64,000 nt of DNA from Clostridia bacterium (GTDB lineage Bacteria > Bacillota > Clostridia > Monoglobales > Monoglobaceae): the NCBI GenBank assembly GCA_017456605.1, contig JAFTJA010000013.1:62001-126000 (forward strand). Direction: 5' to 3'. The notes beneath the pieces were generated by a model. It was given only the letters and a program-made list of their open reading frames with translations, was not told where the DNA came from and searched no databases. Of this stretch, positions 16,601 through 26,102 are shown in pieces (the stretch's first letter is position 1; each line of letters starts with the position of its first letter). Position numbers and translations under genes: made by a program.

Positions 16601-17905
16601 TCAGCACGCAGATTTATCATCAGTAATAACCGTTTGTGTCCGTGGTTTTTTTACCGTTTTGCGTTCTTCACGCTCTATTGTCGGAAGTGCTTTTTTCGTA
16701 ACACATTCCTTTGTCACGGTTACCTTTTTGATTGCAGAATCCGAGGGTATCTCAAACATAATATCCTGCATTATATCTTCAAGAATGGTACGGAGACCCC
16801 TTGCACCGGTATTTCGCTTTATTGCCTTTTCAGCAACAGCATCAACGGCTTCATCAGAAAATTCAAGCTCAACATTGTCCATCTCAAAAAGCTTTTTATA
16901 CTGTTTCACAAGGGCATTTTTCGGCTCTATAAGTATCATTTTGAGAGCTTCTTTGTCAAGTGACTCAAGGGTTGTAATAACCGGAACACGACCGATAAAT
17001 TCAGGGATAAGACCAAACTTGAGTAAGTCATCGGGAATCAGGTTTTTGAGAACATCGCCACGGTTTTTCTCTTTTTTGCTTTCAACCTTGGCGCCAAACC
17101 CCAAAGAACAGGTATTTATGCGACTTTCGATTATCTTGTCAATGCCTTCAAAAGCACCGCCGCAAATGAAAAGAATATTTGTGGTGTCTATCTGAATAAA
17201 TTCCTGATGCGGATGTTTTCTTCCACCCGTAGGAGGCACCGACGCAACAGTGCCCTCAAGAATTTTGAGAAGTGTCTGCTGAACACCCTCACCGCTAACA
17301 TCACGGGTAATAGACGGGTTTTCGGATTTTCGTGAAATCTTGTCGATTTCATCGATATAAATAATACCTTTTTCAGCCCTTTGAATATCATAATCTGCCG
17401 CCTGAATGAGTTTTAAGAGAATGTTCTCAACATCCTCGCCCACATATCCCGCCTCGGTAAGAGAGGTCGCATCCGCAATAACAAAGGGAACATTCATCAT
17501 CTTTGCCAGCGTCTGGGCAAGGAATGTCTTTCCCACACCAGTCGGGCCAAGAAGCAGAATGTTGCTCTTTTGAAGCTCAATGTCATCATTTTGATCGTTA
17601 TAGCCTATTCTCTTATAATGATTGTAAATAGCAACAGAAAGTGCGCGTTTAGCCGCATCCTGACCTACAATATAGTCATCAAGAAAAGCTTTGATTTCTT
17701 TGGGCTTTGGGAGTTCGCCCGCTTCGGTTTCTTCCGAAGCATAACTCATTTCTTCAAACTCGTCCTCAACGATTTCAAAGCATAGGTCAACACATTCGTT
17801 GCAGATATATACACCCGGTCCCTCGATGAGTTTTTTTACCTGGTCTTCGGTTTTGCCGCAAAAAGAACAGCGGAGCTGTCTTATATCATTGTTTTTAGTG
17901 GACAT
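16601..17905 (-). CDS. clpX: ATP-dependent unfoldase subunit of ClpXP
   Basis: 434 residues, ATG preceded by AAGGAGA. The N-terminal zinc-binding domain has paired cysteines ([14 protein letters not shown], residues about 11-38). Walker A is GPTGVGKT (residues about 121-128), Walker [10 protein letters not shown], the GYVGEDVE pore loop follows, and sensor and arginine-finger segments are present ([14 protein letters not shown]). ClpX recognises tagged or damaged proteins, unfolds them with ATP and feeds them into ClpP. It lies 27 nt downstream of clpP in a tig-clpP-clpX operon, a common Firmicutes arrangement. Confidence 0.98.
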   Translation of the reverse strand: MSTKNNDIRQLRCSFCGKTEDQVKKLIEGPGVYICNECVDLCFEIVEDEFEEMSYASEETEAGELPKPKEIKAFLDDYIVGQDAAKRALSVAIYNHYKRIGYNDQNDDIELQKSNILLLGPTGVGKTFLAQTLAKMMNVPFVIADATSLTEAGYVGEDVENILLKLIQAADYDIQRAEKGIIYIDEIDKISRKSENPSITRDVSGEGVQQTLLKILEGTVASVPPTGGRKHPHQEFIQIDTTNILFICGGAFEGIDKIIESRINTCSLGFGAKVESKKEKNRGDVLKNLIPDDLLKFGLIPEFIGRVPVITTLESLDKEALKMILIEPKNALVKQYKKLFEMDNVELEFSDEAVDAVAEKAIKRNTGARGLRTILEDIMQDIMFEIPSDSAIKKVTVTKECVTKKALPTIEREERKTVKKPRTQTVITDDKSAC

Positions 17906-17932
17906 ATTCTGTCTCCTTCTGGAAAAAATAAC

Positions 17933-18520
17933 TTATCTCTTTTCAACGATTTTGTCGATAAGTCCGTATTTGAGTGCTTCTTCAGCCGACATAAAGTTGT
18001 CACGTTCAGTATCCTTTTGGATAACCTCAAGGGGCTGACCTGTGTGGTCTGCAAGCATACGATTGAGCTTATCTTTCATTTTGATGATTCGCTCTGCGTG
18101 AATTTGAATGTCTGTTGCCTGACCTTTCGCTCCTCCGAGCGGCTGATGTATCATAATTTCGCTGTTGGGAAGTGCAAATCTCTTTCCTTTCGCACCTGCT
18201 GACAGAAGAAATGCTCCCATAGATGCCGCCATACCAACACAAATGGTAGAAACATCCGCTTTTGTATATTTCATAGTGTCATAAATTGCCATACCGGCAG
18301 TAATAGAACCGCCAGGGCTGTTGATGTAAAGGTTTATGTCCTTATCAGGATCTTCACTGTCAAGGAACAAAAGCTGTGCAACAACAAGACTTGCCGTAGC
18401 ATCATTCACTTCGTCTGACAAAAAGATTATTCTGTCTTTCAAAAGGCGTGAAAATATGTCATAAGACCGTTCGCCTCTGCTGGTTTGTTCGATCACATAA
18501 GGTACCAAGCTGTTATTCAT
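17933..18520 (-). CDS. clpP: ATP-dependent Clp protease proteolytic subunit
   Basis: 196 residues from the ATG at 18520, which has GGAGG at 7 nt; the frame is open further upstream but without a ribosome site. The catalytic triad is visible as Ser100 (GMAASMGA), His125 (IMIHQP) and Asp174 (TERDNF). The first residues ([20 protein letters not shown]) match mature ClpP, with little or no propeptide. Fourteen subunits form the barrel that degrades substrates supplied by ClpX. It lies between tig and clpX. Confidence 0.98.
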   Translation of the reverse strand: MNNSLVPYVIEQTSRGERSYDIFSRLLKDRIIFLSDEVNDATASLVVAQLLFLDSEDPDKDINLYINSPGGSITAGMAIYDTMKYTKADVSTICVGMAASMGAFLLSAGAKGKRFALPNSEIMIHQPLGGAKGQATDIQIHAERIIKMKDKLNRMLADHTGQPLEVIQKDTERDNFMSAEEALKYGLIDKIVEKR

Positions 18521-18571
18521 TTGTTTTTCCTCCATTTTTCTTAAAAATTCGACATTTGCCCCAAAACGCAA

Positions 18572-18601
18572 GCAAGGTTAACCGAAATGATTAACCTTTG
18601 C
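18572..18601 (-). other. Hairpin between tig and clpP
   Basis: GCAAGGTTAA (18572-18581) pairs with TTAACC-TTTGC (18591-18601) with one bulge. There is no long U tract after it, so it is more likely a processing site or partial attenuator than a full terminator. Confidence 0.45.
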
Positions 18602-18619
18602 TTTATATTTGAAGCAATA

Positions 18620-19894
18620 TTATTTAACTGATGCATTCTTAACAACAAATTCGATTGTCTTTTCAACAATTTTGCTGTCTTTGATGTCGTCAACGTTAAC
18701 ATATTTTTTGATGTCTTCAACTGACATTTTGCTCTGCTCTGCCATTTTTTCAAGCTCTTTTTCGATTTCCTTGTCAGAAACCTCGATGTTTTCAACCTTT
18801 GCAATCTTTTCAAGAACCAAAGATGTCTTGACTCTTTTTTCTGCATCAGGTCTTATCTGAGCTTTCATAGCATCAAGGGTAATACCTGTGTACTGAGCGT
18901 ACTGTTCGATGTTCATACCCTGATACTGAAGCTGCATAGCAAATTCACGTATCTGGTTGTTAACTGCTGTTTCAAACATAGCTTCAGGAATATCAATTTC
19001 TGTGTTATTGCATATTGTTTCCACTATTTTGTTTTCCAATTCCTGCTTTGACTTTGCTTTGTTCTTTTCTTTGAGTTTTTTTGTCAAATCAGCTTTGAAT
19101 TCTTCAAAGGTGTCAAATTCGCTGACGTCTTTTGCAAACTCATCGTCAAGTTCAGGAAGCTCCTGAGCTTTGATGCTGTTGATTTTTACTTTGAACAAAG
19201 CATCCTTGCCCTTGAGGTTTTCTGCGTGATATTCCTTGGGGAATGTAACATTCACGTCAACCTCGTCGCCTGTGTTTTTGCCCACAAGCTGTTCTTCAAA
19301 GCCGGGAATAAACTGACCTGAGCCAAGCTTCAAGTCAAAGTTCTCGCCCTTGCCGCCTTCAAATGCAACTCCGTCAGCAAAGCCTTCAAAGTCAATGTTT
19401 GCTGTATCGCCAAGCTCTGCACTTCTGTCTTCAACAGTAACAAGTCTTGCGTTTCTCTCGCGGATTTTTTCAATCTCGCCGTTGATTTCTTTTTCGGTTG
19501 TTCTGTGGGTAACCTTTGAAACCTCAACGCCCTTGTACTGACCAAGTTCAAATTCAGGTTTAACAGCAACCTCGGCGGTAAACACAACACCATTTTCTCT
19601 TGAAATTTCTTTTACATCAATTTCAGGCTGAGCAATAGCTTCGATTTTCTGTTCGTCGATTGCTTTATCATATGCATCCGGAAGAACAATGTTGACAGCA
19701 TCTTCAAAGAAAACCTCACTGCCATAATATCTTTCGATAATCTGACGTGGTGCTTTGCCGCGTCTGAATCCCTGAATATTGATTTTGCCTACATTCTTTT
19801 TGTAAGCTTTTTCAATAGCAGCTCTGAATTCTTCACCGCTTACTGAAAATTCAAATTTCACAACGTTCTTTTCTTTTTTTTCTACTGTACTCAT
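18620..19894 (-). CDS. tig: Trigger factor, ribosome-bound chaperone
   Basis: 424 residues. The N-terminal ribosome-binding domain contains the signature loop GFRRGKAPRQIIE (about residues 43-55). A middle FKBP-type prolyl isomerase domain (residues about 150-240; GDTANIDFEGFADG and the FIPGFEEQLVG block) precedes a long helical C-terminal chaperone domain. Trigger factor meets nascent chains at the ribosome exit. The start has GAGAGGA upstream and a clear vegetative promoter lies 70 nt away, so tig leads the operon. Confidence 0.97.
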   Translation of the reverse strand: MSTVEKKEKNVVKFEFSVSGEEFRAAIEKAYKKNVGKINIQGFRRGKAPRQIIERYYGSEVFFEDAVNIVLPDAYDKAIDEQKIEAIAQPEIDVKEISRENGVVFTAEVAVKPEFELGQYKGVEVSKVTHRTTEKEINGEIEKIRERNARLVTVEDRSAELGDTANIDFEGFADGVAFEGGKGENFDLKLGSGQFIPGFEEQLVGKNTGDEVDVNVTFPKEYHAENLKGKDALFKVKINSIKAQELPELDDEFAKDVSEFDTFEEFKADLTKKLKEKNKAKSKQELENKIVETICNNTEIDIPEAMFETAVNNQIREFAMQLQYQGMNIEQYAQYTGITLDAMKAQIRPDAEKRVKTSLVLEKIAKVENIEVSDKEIEKELEKMAEQSKMSVEDIKKYVNVDDIKDSKIVEKTIEFVVKNASVK

Positions 19895-19960
19895 TTAAAC
19901 ATTCCTCTCTGAAACTATTGAAGGCATAAATTGCCCATATTAGTCATTTAAACACACAAT

Positions 19961-19989
19961 ATTATAGCACAAGTCTTCTTGCTTGACAA
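19961..19989 (-). promoter_or_regulatory. Promoter of tig-clpP-clpX
   Basis: Minus-strand TTGTCA (19989-19984), 17 bp, TATAAT (19966-19961). No CtsR-type heptanucleotide repeat or CIRCE element was seen next to it. Confidence 0.85.
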
Positions 19990-20057
19990 TAGGCATTTTA
20001 ATATTTTTTTTATATTAAAAGAAAATTTTTTTATGCATTATAATGAAGATTTGGGAG

Positions 20058-20753
20058 TTATCCAATCAAAACCGGCTTAAAATCCACAAAATCTCCTGCT
20101 ACAAGGCTAAGATTTATGCCGCCCAAATCGCCCTCCACCGCGTTTTTGTGGGCAAAAGAATGAAGATGCCCATAAACACAAGTGTCAACGTTATAATTCC
20201 GCATTATTTCAAGAAAACCGTTTTCCTGACCTGCGTAATCAAAGGGCGGATAGTGAATTCCCACAATCAGGCGCTCTTTTTTCAGCTTCACAGCTTCTTC
20301 AAGAGCAAGCACCAGTCGCTTTCTTTCACGGTCAATTATTTTCAAATCGTCTTCATCGTTCTTTTCTTGAACCGACCAACCGCGGGTCCCGCAAATCGCA
20401 GCATCACCAAAGCTGATAGCTGTGTTGTTGAGAATTTTTATGGATTTGAAATTGTTTTCTTCAAGAAACTCATCCATTTTTTTGAGGGTTGTCCACCAGT
20501 AATCGTGATTTCCTTTGATGATTACCTTTTTGCCGTTGAGCTTTTCAATAAACTCAAAATCGCGTTTTGCATCATCGAGATAAGTAGCCCATGACACATC
20601 ACCGGGGATAATTACCAAATCGTCTTGGGAAACAATGCTTTGCCAGTTATCATAGATTTTTTCGGTATAATTTTCCCACTTGCTTCCAAAGACATCCATA
20701 GGCTTGTCTGTCCCGAAAGACAAATGTAAATCCCCCAAAGCAAAAATAGCCAC
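20058..20753 (-). CDS. Calcineurin-like metallophosphoesterase
   Basis: 231 residues from a GTG at 20753 preceded by GGAGGTGAT. All metallophosphoesterase blocks are present in order: GDLHLSF (metal Asp and His), IIPGDVSWA, KGNHDYWW, GIHYPPF and VYGHLHS. A two-metal phosphoesterase on a cytosolic substrate is certain at the fold level; the substrate is not predictable. No signal peptide or membrane segment is visible. It lies 61 nt downstream of thrC with a hairpin between them. Confidence 0.92.
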   Translation of the reverse strand: MAIFALGDLHLSFGTDKPMDVFGSKWENYTEKIYDNWQSIVSQDDLVIIPGDVSWATYLDDAKRDFEFIEKLNGKKVIIKGNHDYWWTTLKKMDEFLEENNFKSIKILNNTAISFGDAAICGTRGWSVQEKNDEDDLKIIDRERKRLVLALEEAVKLKKERLIVGIHYPPFDYAGQENGFLEIMRNYNVDTCVYGHLHSFAHKNAVEGDLGGINLSLVAGDFVDFKPVLIG

Positions 20754-20782
20754 AAAGCATCACCTCCGTTTTCAATGAATAC

Positions 20783-20804
20783 GGCTCACAATCAAGTGTG
20801 AGCC
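20783..20804 (-). other. Perfect hairpin between thrC and the phosphoesterase gene
   Basis: GGCTCACA (20783-20790) and TGTGAGCC (20797-20804) with a 6-nt loop. In the leftward direction there is no U tract, so it is at most a partial terminator; T-rich sequence follows only on the plus strand. Confidence 0.5.
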
Positions 20805-20814
20805 ATATAAAAGA

Positions 20815-22317
20815 TTATTTTTTATCTAAAAAGCTGTTTACTGTCATCAAGAGTTCACTTTTTTCACACACATTTTCAAATCTCTTCTTTTTGTTTTTAA
20901 GGGTGCCAAGGGACTTTGGAATTTCCATTTTTGAAACCGATGACAAAATTTCAAGAAGCTCAAAATCATCTTTTCCGACAATTTCTTTGTCCTTACCGAG
21001 AGCCGAAAGAACACTCTGGTTGAACTTGAACGGACTTGCTGTTGATGCAATTACCGTAGGAGTCACATCCTTTGTTTCGTCCTTATACTGTTCATATACA
21101 TCAATAGCAACCGCTGTATGCGTATCAGCAGTATAACCGTGTTCGGTGTAGGTTTTGTAGATGCGTTCCTTTGTGAAATAATCATCGCAACAACCCGCCC
21201 AGAATATTTCAGCAACCTTTTCCTTCACGTCATCTGACACCTTATATTCGCCTTTTTCCTTAAGGTCTGCCATCCATTTGTTTACCTTTTTGTCGTCATT
21301 TCCCGAAAGGTCAAACAAAAGTCTTTCAAGATTGCTTGAAATAAGAATATCCATAGACGGCGAAATGGTTGTGTGGAAGTCGCGGTTTTTGTTGTATTCA
21401 CCACTCTTTATGAAATCGGTAAGCACATTATTCTGGTTTGACGCACATATAAGCTTGTTCACCGGAAGACCCATACGTTTTGCATAATATGCAGCCAGGA
21501 TATTTCCGAAATTTCCAGTGGGGACGCAGATATTGATTTTGTCGCCAAGGGCAACCTCGCCCGATGCCACCATATCACAATAAGCCGAGATGTAATAGAT
21601 TATCTGCGGAACAAGTCTGCCCCAGTTTATAGAATTGGCAGATGACATTGTGCAGCCTTTTTTGAGGAATTCAATGTTCGCTTCTTCATCGGTAAATATT
21701 GTCTTCACGCCTGATTGAGCATCGTCAAAATTGCCTTTGATACCCGAGACGAAAACATTTTTACCCTCCTGGGTAATCATCTGGAGTTTTTGAATGTTGC
21801 TTACACCCTCGCTAGGATAAAAAACGACAATCTTTGTGCCGGCAACATCCTTAAAGCCTTCAAGGGCTGCCTTTCCTGTGTCGCCGGATGTGGCAACAAG
21901 AATAACAACAGTCTTGTCTTCTCCGGTTTTCTGCATAGATTTTGTAAGAAAATGCGGCAAAATCTGAAGTGCCATATCCTTAAACGCACAAGTCGGACCA
22001 TGCCACAGTTCAAGGATGTTATACTTCTTACCGACATTCACCACGGGAGCGGGATTTTCTGTGGAAAATTTTCCTCCGCCATAGGCATTTTCGGCACACT
22101 CACGAAGCTCCTTAACCAGAAAGTCTGTGAGATATTTCTTCAAAACAAAGACTGCCCGTTCTATATAGCTTTTATCTATAAGCTTTTTGATATCTTCAAG
22201 GTCAATCTGAGGAATTTCCACGGGTACAAAAAGTCCACCTTCATCGGATAAACCTTTCTTTATAGCAGTAGCGGATTTAACCTTTATACTGCTGTTTCTT
22301 GTGCTCATATACTGCAT
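20815..22317 (-). CDS. thrC: Threonine synthase
   Basis: 500 residues. It converts O-phosphohomoserine to threonine with pyridoxal phosphate. The N-terminal blocks (STRNSSIKVKSATAIKKGLS, DEGGLFVP), the PLP-lysine motif GPTCAFKDMALQ, VATSGDTGKAALEGF and NICVPTGNFGNILAAY are those of the long threonine synthase type. Start choice is not secure: ATG at 22317 and ATG at 22308 both lie downstream of AAAGG. No T-box leader fits in the 114 nt upstream, most of which is the terminator of the previous gene. No other threonine-pathway genes (hom, thrB) are nearby. Confidence 0.95.
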   Translation of the reverse strand: MQYMSTRNSSIKVKSATAIKKGLSDEGGLFVPVEIPQIDLEDIKKLIDKSYIERAVFVLKKYLTDFLVKELRECAENAYGGGKFSTENPAPVVNVGKKYNILELWHGPTCAFKDMALQILPHFLTKSMQKTGEDKTVVILVATSGDTGKAALEGFKDVAGTKIVVFYPSEGVSNIQKLQMITQEGKNVFVSGIKGNFDDAQSGVKTIFTDEEANIEFLKKGCTMSSANSINWGRLVPQIIYYISAYCDMVASGEVALGDKINICVPTGNFGNILAAYYAKRMGLPVNKLICASNQNNVLTDFIKSGEYNKNRDFHTTISPSMDILISSNLERLLFDLSGNDDKKVNKWMADLKEKGEYKVSDDVKEKVAEIFWAGCCDDYFTKERIYKTYTEHGYTADTHTAVAIDVYEQYKDETKDVTPTVIASTASPFKFNQSVLSALGKDKEIVGKDDFELLEILSSVSKMEIPKSLGTLKNKKKRFENVCEKSELLMTVNSFLDKK

Positions 22318-22361
22318 AACGCTTTCATAACCTTTCTTCCGTAAACTCTAATATAATTAAA

Positions 22362-22406
22362 CACAGAAAGGAGCAAAGCCGATTTTAGCAATCAACCGGC
22401 TGCTCC
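22362..22406 (-). terminator. Terminator of the small P-loop gene
   Basis: Reading leftward GGAGCAGCCG (22406-22397) pairs with CGGC-TT-TGCTCC (22381-22370), followed by TTTCTGTGTTTAATT. Confidence 0.8.
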
Positions 22407-22431
22407 CCTCAGATTTCAAAATCGAAACTTG

Positions 22432-22845
22432 CTAAGCGATGTACTTTTTAACCAAATCTGTTGATTCAGCAACATCAGCACTTACCATAAGAGTAAATGA
22501 TGTGCCAAACTGAGCCTCAAGCTTTTCGATGGTGGCAATAAGTTCATCAATGTTTGCCATAGATGCACTGGGAACACTCTTGAACACACTGTCGATAAAG
22601 ATATGTGTAACGTCAAAGTCCTGTGCGATAATTCCGCAAAGGAGACCTGAGAACATATCAAAGTTCTTTATATCAAACTGTTCTGTGTTAATCATTCTGG
22701 CATCTCTGTCGATATCATGCATCAGGCGATTTCCCTCAGTGATGCATACAACGTTACCTTTTTCCAAAGAAATTGCGCCGTTTACATCATCTATAAGTTT
22801 TTTGGTTTTTCCGCTGCCTTTAAGGCCAATGTGAATTTTAATCAT
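22432..22845 (-). CDS. Small stand-alone P-loop ATPase, function unknown
   Basis: 137 residues from the ATG at 22845 (GGGCGG 7 nt upstream). A Walker A motif GLKGSGKT sits at residues about 6-13. The hhhhD strand IFIDSVF (about residues 83-89) is a candidate Walker B. The domain is short and compact, with no insertions, no membrane segment and no DNA-binding motif. Proteins of this size are sometimes labelled PilT-like in clostridial genomes, but nothing here supports a motility role. It has its own promoter (22904-22932) and terminator, so it is a monocistronic gene between thrC and pgi. Confidence 0.75.
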   Translation of the reverse strand: MIKIHIGLKGSGKTKKLIDDVNGAISLEKGNVVCITEGNRLMHDIDRDARMINTEQFDIKNFDMFSGLLCGIIAQDFDVTHIFIDSVFKSVPSASMANIDELIATIEKLEAQFGTSFTLMVSADVAESTDLVKKYIA

Positions 22846-22903
22846 AAGCAATACCGCCCTTCTTTATATTCATACACACAAAGTGTATTTTTTTCTTATG
22901 GTA

Positions 22904-22932
22904 ATTATATCATATATTTTTTAATTTAACAA
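22904..22932 (-). promoter_or_regulatory. Promoter of the small P-loop gene
   Basis: Minus-strand TTGTTA (22932-22927), 17 bp, TATAAT (22909-22904). The -35 hexamer lies just past the pgi stop codon. Confidence 0.75.
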
Positions 22933-22945
22933 TACTTTTTTTGAA

Positions 22946-24280
22946 TTATTTCAATCTTTTTTCAAGAGCCTCTTTTTCAGCTTCATAACCCGGCTTTCCG
23001 AGAAGTGCAAACATATTCTTTTTGTAGCTTTCAACACCAGGCTGATTGAAAGGATTTACCCCAAGCATATAGCCGCTTATTCCGCACGCCTTTTCAAAGA
23101 AATAGAAAAGTTGTCCCAAAGTATATTCATCAAGAGCCTTGATTTTTATAACAAGATTGGGAACTCCGCCGTCAGTATGTGCAAGCAATGTGCCCTCAAA
23201 AGCTTTTTTGTTGACAAAATCAACGGTTTTTCCACTCAAGAAATTGAGCCCGTCAACATTTTCAGGGTCTGTTCCGATAACAATGTCTTCCTTTGTATTT
23301 TCCACATAAATGACCGTTTCAAAGAGGTTTCTGAGTCCGTCCTGAATATACTGTCCCATAGAATGAAGGTCTGTTGAAAAGCTTGCTCCTGACGGGAAAA
23401 TACCTTTTTTGTCCTTGCCCTCACTCTCGCCAAAGAGCTGCTTCCACCATTCAATGAAATATTGAAGCTCCGGTTCATAATTCACCAGCATCTCAACTGT
23501 CTTGCCCTTGCGATAGAGAATGTTTCGTATTGCTGCATATTTGTAGCAATCGTTTTCTTCCACGTTCTCGTTTGCATAAAGCTCTGCAGCGTCCTTTGCG
23601 CCCTCCATAAGCTTATCAATATCCGCACCGCAAACAGCGATAGGCAAAAGTCCCACAGCGGTGAGCACTGAATATCTTCCGCCTACATCATCCGGCACAA
23701 CAAAGGTTTCATAACCCTCTTTGTCAGCAAGGTTTTTGAGCGCGCCCTTTTCTTTGTCGGTGGTGGCAAAAATTCTTTTCCTTGCTTCTTCCTTGCCATA
23801 TTTATTTTCAAGATATTCTTTGAAAATTCTGAAAGCAATGGCAGGCTCGGTGGTTGTTCCTGATTTTGAAATTATATTCACCGAAACATCTTTGCCCTCG
23901 ATAGATTTAAGCAACCCATTGATATAGTTGGGGCTTATGCTGTTTCCTGCAAACAAAATCTGTGTATCAGCAGTGTAATTAAAGAATGGTCCGGTCAGAA
24001 AATCAATAGCCGCCTTTGCGCCAAGATATGAGCCGCCAATGCCTATAACAACCAAAACATCTGAGTTTTCCCTGATGCGCTGTGCCGCTTTCTTTATTCT
24101 CGCAAATTCTTCCTTGTCATAATCAACTGGAAGATTTACCCAGCCCAGAAAATCACTTCCGGCACCGGTTTTGCCGTGAAGTGTGTTGTGTGCGTCCTTG
24201 ACTTGTCCCTTTATATTCAAAATTTCTTCTTCAGAAAAAAAGTCAAGTCCGGCTTTATAATCAAGTGTAATGTTTTTCAT
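22946..24280 (-). CDS. pgi: Glucose-6-phosphate isomerase
   Basis: 444 residues from the ATG at 24280, preceded by AGGGGTG. It interconverts glucose 6-phosphate and fructose 6-phosphate in glycolysis. Family blocks are clear: [54 protein letters not shown] and the C-terminal block with [16 protein letters not shown]. The length matches the Gram-positive type of PGI (about 445-450). It is divergent from spoIIGA and has its own promoter. Confidence 0.97.
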   Translation of the reverse strand: MKNITLDYKAGLDFFSEEEILNIKGQVKDAHNTLHGKTGAGSDFLGWVNLPVDYDKEEFARIKKAAQRIRENSDVLVVIGIGGSYLGAKAAIDFLTGPFFNYTADTQILFAGNSISPNYINGLLKSIEGKDVSVNIISKSGTTTEPAIAFRIFKEYLENKYGKEEARKRIFATTDKEKGALKNLADKEGYETFVVPDDVGGRYSVLTAVGLLPIAVCGADIDKLMEGAKDAAELYANENVEENDCYKYAAIRNILYRKGKTVEMLVNYEPELQYFIEWWKQLFGESEGKDKKGIFPSGASFSTDLHSMGQYIQDGLRNLFETVIYVENTKEDIVIGTDPENVDGLNFLSGKTVDFVNKKAFEGTLLAHTDGGVPNLVIKIKALDEYTLGQLFYFFEKACGISGYMLGVNPFNQPGVESYKKNMFALLGKPGYEAEKEALEKRLK

Positions 24281-24311
24281 ATATAGCACCCCTATCAAGT
24301 TTGTTTATCTT

Positions 24312-24340
24312 ATAATATCACAATTTCGAAAATATTTCAA
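24312..24340 (-). promoter_or_regulatory. Promoter of pgi
   Basis: Minus-strand TTGAAA (24340-24335), 17 bp, TATTAT (24317-24312). Confidence 0.7.
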
Positions 24341-24384
24341 CAATGAATTTTGTAATTTATCGTTTGTTTTTGGCAATTACCAAA

Positions 24385-24418
24385 TGCGACAAAAAATTTG
24401 GTGCTTGTAAAGTATAAT
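24385..24418 (+). promoter_or_regulatory. spoIIG promoter with Spo0A-box candidate
   Basis: TATAAT (24413-24418) has no -35 hexamer at 17 bp. Instead, the reverse strand over 24386-24394 reads TTTGTCGCA, one mismatch from the Spo0A box TTGTCGAA, positioned about 22 bp upstream of the -10. Bacillus spoIIG has just this unusual wide spacing with Spo0A bound over the -35 region. The match is by eye. Confidence 0.5.
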
Positions 24419-24454
24419 AGCTTTTAAGTAATACACTATGAAAGGAATTTATGT

Positions 24455-25396
24455 GTGAAGCCAATCGTATATCTTGATATGCTGTTTCTGATGAATTTTC
24501 TTATGGACACCCTTGTTCTTTTTGGAACGGCATTCCTCATCAAAAATTCTTTACATATATGGCGAATTGTGTTGAGTGCATCGCTTTCTTCCCTTTATTC
24601 AACAGTAATGTTTTTTCCGCAAATTTCTTTTTTATTTTCGGTAGCTTTTAAATGCATTTTTCTGTTTTTTGCGGTATGGATAGCTTTCCCAGCCAATTCT
24701 CTCAGAACTTTGCTTAAAAATGCTGTTATGTTTTTCGCCACCAATCTCATATTTGGCGGAATAATATTCTTGCTGATATTCACTACTGATTTTGGCACAT
24801 CGGCACACGCCTTCGTATCAAACGGAGAAATTTATTTTGATATAAGCTCAAAAACACTGATTTTTTCAATAATTCTTGCCTATCTAGTCATATACTCCAT
24901 TTCTTATATCAAGAAACAAAATCTAAAAATTCTGGCAAAACAAGTTGAAATAACAGTCTATTTTGACTCATCAAAAATCACCCTCAAATCCCTTTGTGAC
25001 ACAGGCTGCACGTTACGCGACCCCATAAGCAACTTTCCCGCATTAATAATTTCACAAAAAGCTGCAAAGCAGCTTTTTCCAAAGTTGTTGCTGGATGCAA
25101 TCAAAAAAAATCAGATTCCACCTGGGTTTGAAACAAAGCTTCGTATTCTACCCTTTTCAACCCTTGGCAATAGTCTTAAAATTATGTATGGCATCATTCC
25201 GGATAAAGTTTTTATCAAAAATCAGGAAATAAAAAATGTGATTGTCGCCATCTCCACCACAGATTTTGAAAAAAAATCAGGTTTTTCTGGGATTTTAAAC
25301 CCCGATATGCTAGATTTTGAAAATAATGAAAACTCAAACGCTCAGAATTTAAGAGCAGAAAGGTCTGAAAATGAAACTGAAATACTTGAATTTTAA
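24455..25396 (+). CDS. spoIIGA: Sporulation sigma-E factor processing peptidase
   Basis: 313 residues from a GTG at 24455, 8 nt after AAAGGA. The N-terminal half has about five membrane helices (residues about 5-155). The cytosolic C-terminal half is an aspartic protease domain with catalytic Asp182 in [11 protein letters not shown], in the place of the Bacillus D183. Two subunits form the active site in the septal membrane and cleave the pro-peptide of sigma-E in the mother cell after signalling from the forespore by SpoIIR. The gene overlaps sigE by 26 bp, as expected for a coupled pair. DTGC in place of the more usual DTGN is a small deviation. Confidence 0.95.
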   Translation: MKPIVYLDMLFLMNFLMDTLVLFGTAFLIKNSLHIWRIVLSASLSSLYSTVMFFPQISFLFSVAFKCIFLFFAVWIAFPANSLRTLLKNAVMFFATNLIFGGIIFLLIFTTDFGTSAHAFVSNGEIYFDISSKTLIFSIILAYLVIYSISYIKKQNLKILAKQVEITVYFDSSKITLKSLCDTGCTLRDPISNFPALIISQKAAKQLFPKLLLDAIKKNQIPPGFETKLRILPFSTLGNSLKIMYGIIPDKVFIKNQEIKNVIVAISTTDFEKKSGFSGILNPDMLDFENNENSNAQNLRAERSENETEILEF

Positions 25397-26102
25397 AAAT
25401 GTTGTTGCACAAATTATTTCATTATTCAAGGAAAGCACATCCGTTTTCTACATAGGCGGAACAGACACCCTGCCACCGCCACTTTCCACCGAAGAAGAAG
25501 AACGCCTGATTGAAAATCTGCGTCTTTCCGTGGACACCGAAAGTACAAAGGCGCGGCTTATTGAACACAATCTTCGCCTTGTCGTATATATTGCAAAAAA
25601 ATTTGAAAGCACGGGCATCGGCGTTGAAGACCTTATTTCAATCGGCACCATTGGGCTTATAAAAGCAATAAACACTTTCCGGCCTGACAAAAACATAAAG
25701 CTTGCAACATATGCCTCAAGATGCATAGAAAACGAAATTCTTATGTATTTGAGAAAGAATAATTCCAACAAGCTGAGTATTTCAATCGATGAGCCACTCA
25801 ATGTTGACTGGGACGGAAATGAGCTTTTGCTTTCGGATATTTTGGGCACCGACAACGATATAACGCAGCGGAGAATTGAGGACAAGGTTGACAAGGAACT
25901 TCTGGGAATTGCTATGCAAAAGCTTTCCGAACGTGAACAGAAAATTATGACTCTTCGGTTTGGTATAAACGGCTCCGGTGAAGAAAAAACCCAAAAGCAG
26001 GTTGCGGATATGCTGGGAATTTCACAATCATACATATCACGCCTTGAAAAAAGAATAATGTCACGCCTCAAACGTGATATCAATAAAATGATTAACGGCT
26101 GA
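25371..26102 (+). CDS. sigE: RNA polymerase sigma-E, early mother-cell sporulation factor
   Basis: 243 residues from an ATG inside spoIIGA preceded by AAAGG. Residues 1-27 form the amphipathic pro-sequence; the block [14 protein letters not shown] marks the processing point as in Bacillus (YIGG...LPPPLS). Region 2 ([46 protein letters not shown]) and region 4 ([34 protein letters not shown]) are complete. It should switch on the early mother-cell programme, including the cwlD and spoIVF promoters found in this window. Confidence 0.97.
   Translation: MKLKYLNFKNVVAQIISLFKESTSVFYIGGTDTLPPPLSTEEEERLIENLRLSVDTESTKARLIEHNLRLVVYIAKKFESTGIGVEDLISIGTIGLIKAINTFRPDKNIKLATYASRCIENEILMYLRKNNSNKLSISIDEPLNVDWDGNELLLSDILGTDNDITQRRIEDKVDKELLGIAMQKLSEREQKIMTLRFGINGSGEEKTQKQVADMLGISQSYISRLEKRIMSRLKRDINKMING

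Noticed and set aside
22318-22431. T-box leader before thrC
   Set aside because: The gap is 114 nt and is mostly the terminator of the previous gene; no AGGGTGG-type motif was seen.
24300-24454. Large divergent region as possible T-box or riboswitch
   Set aside because: Only a pgi promoter, a Spo0A-like box and a -10 were found; no extended stem structure.
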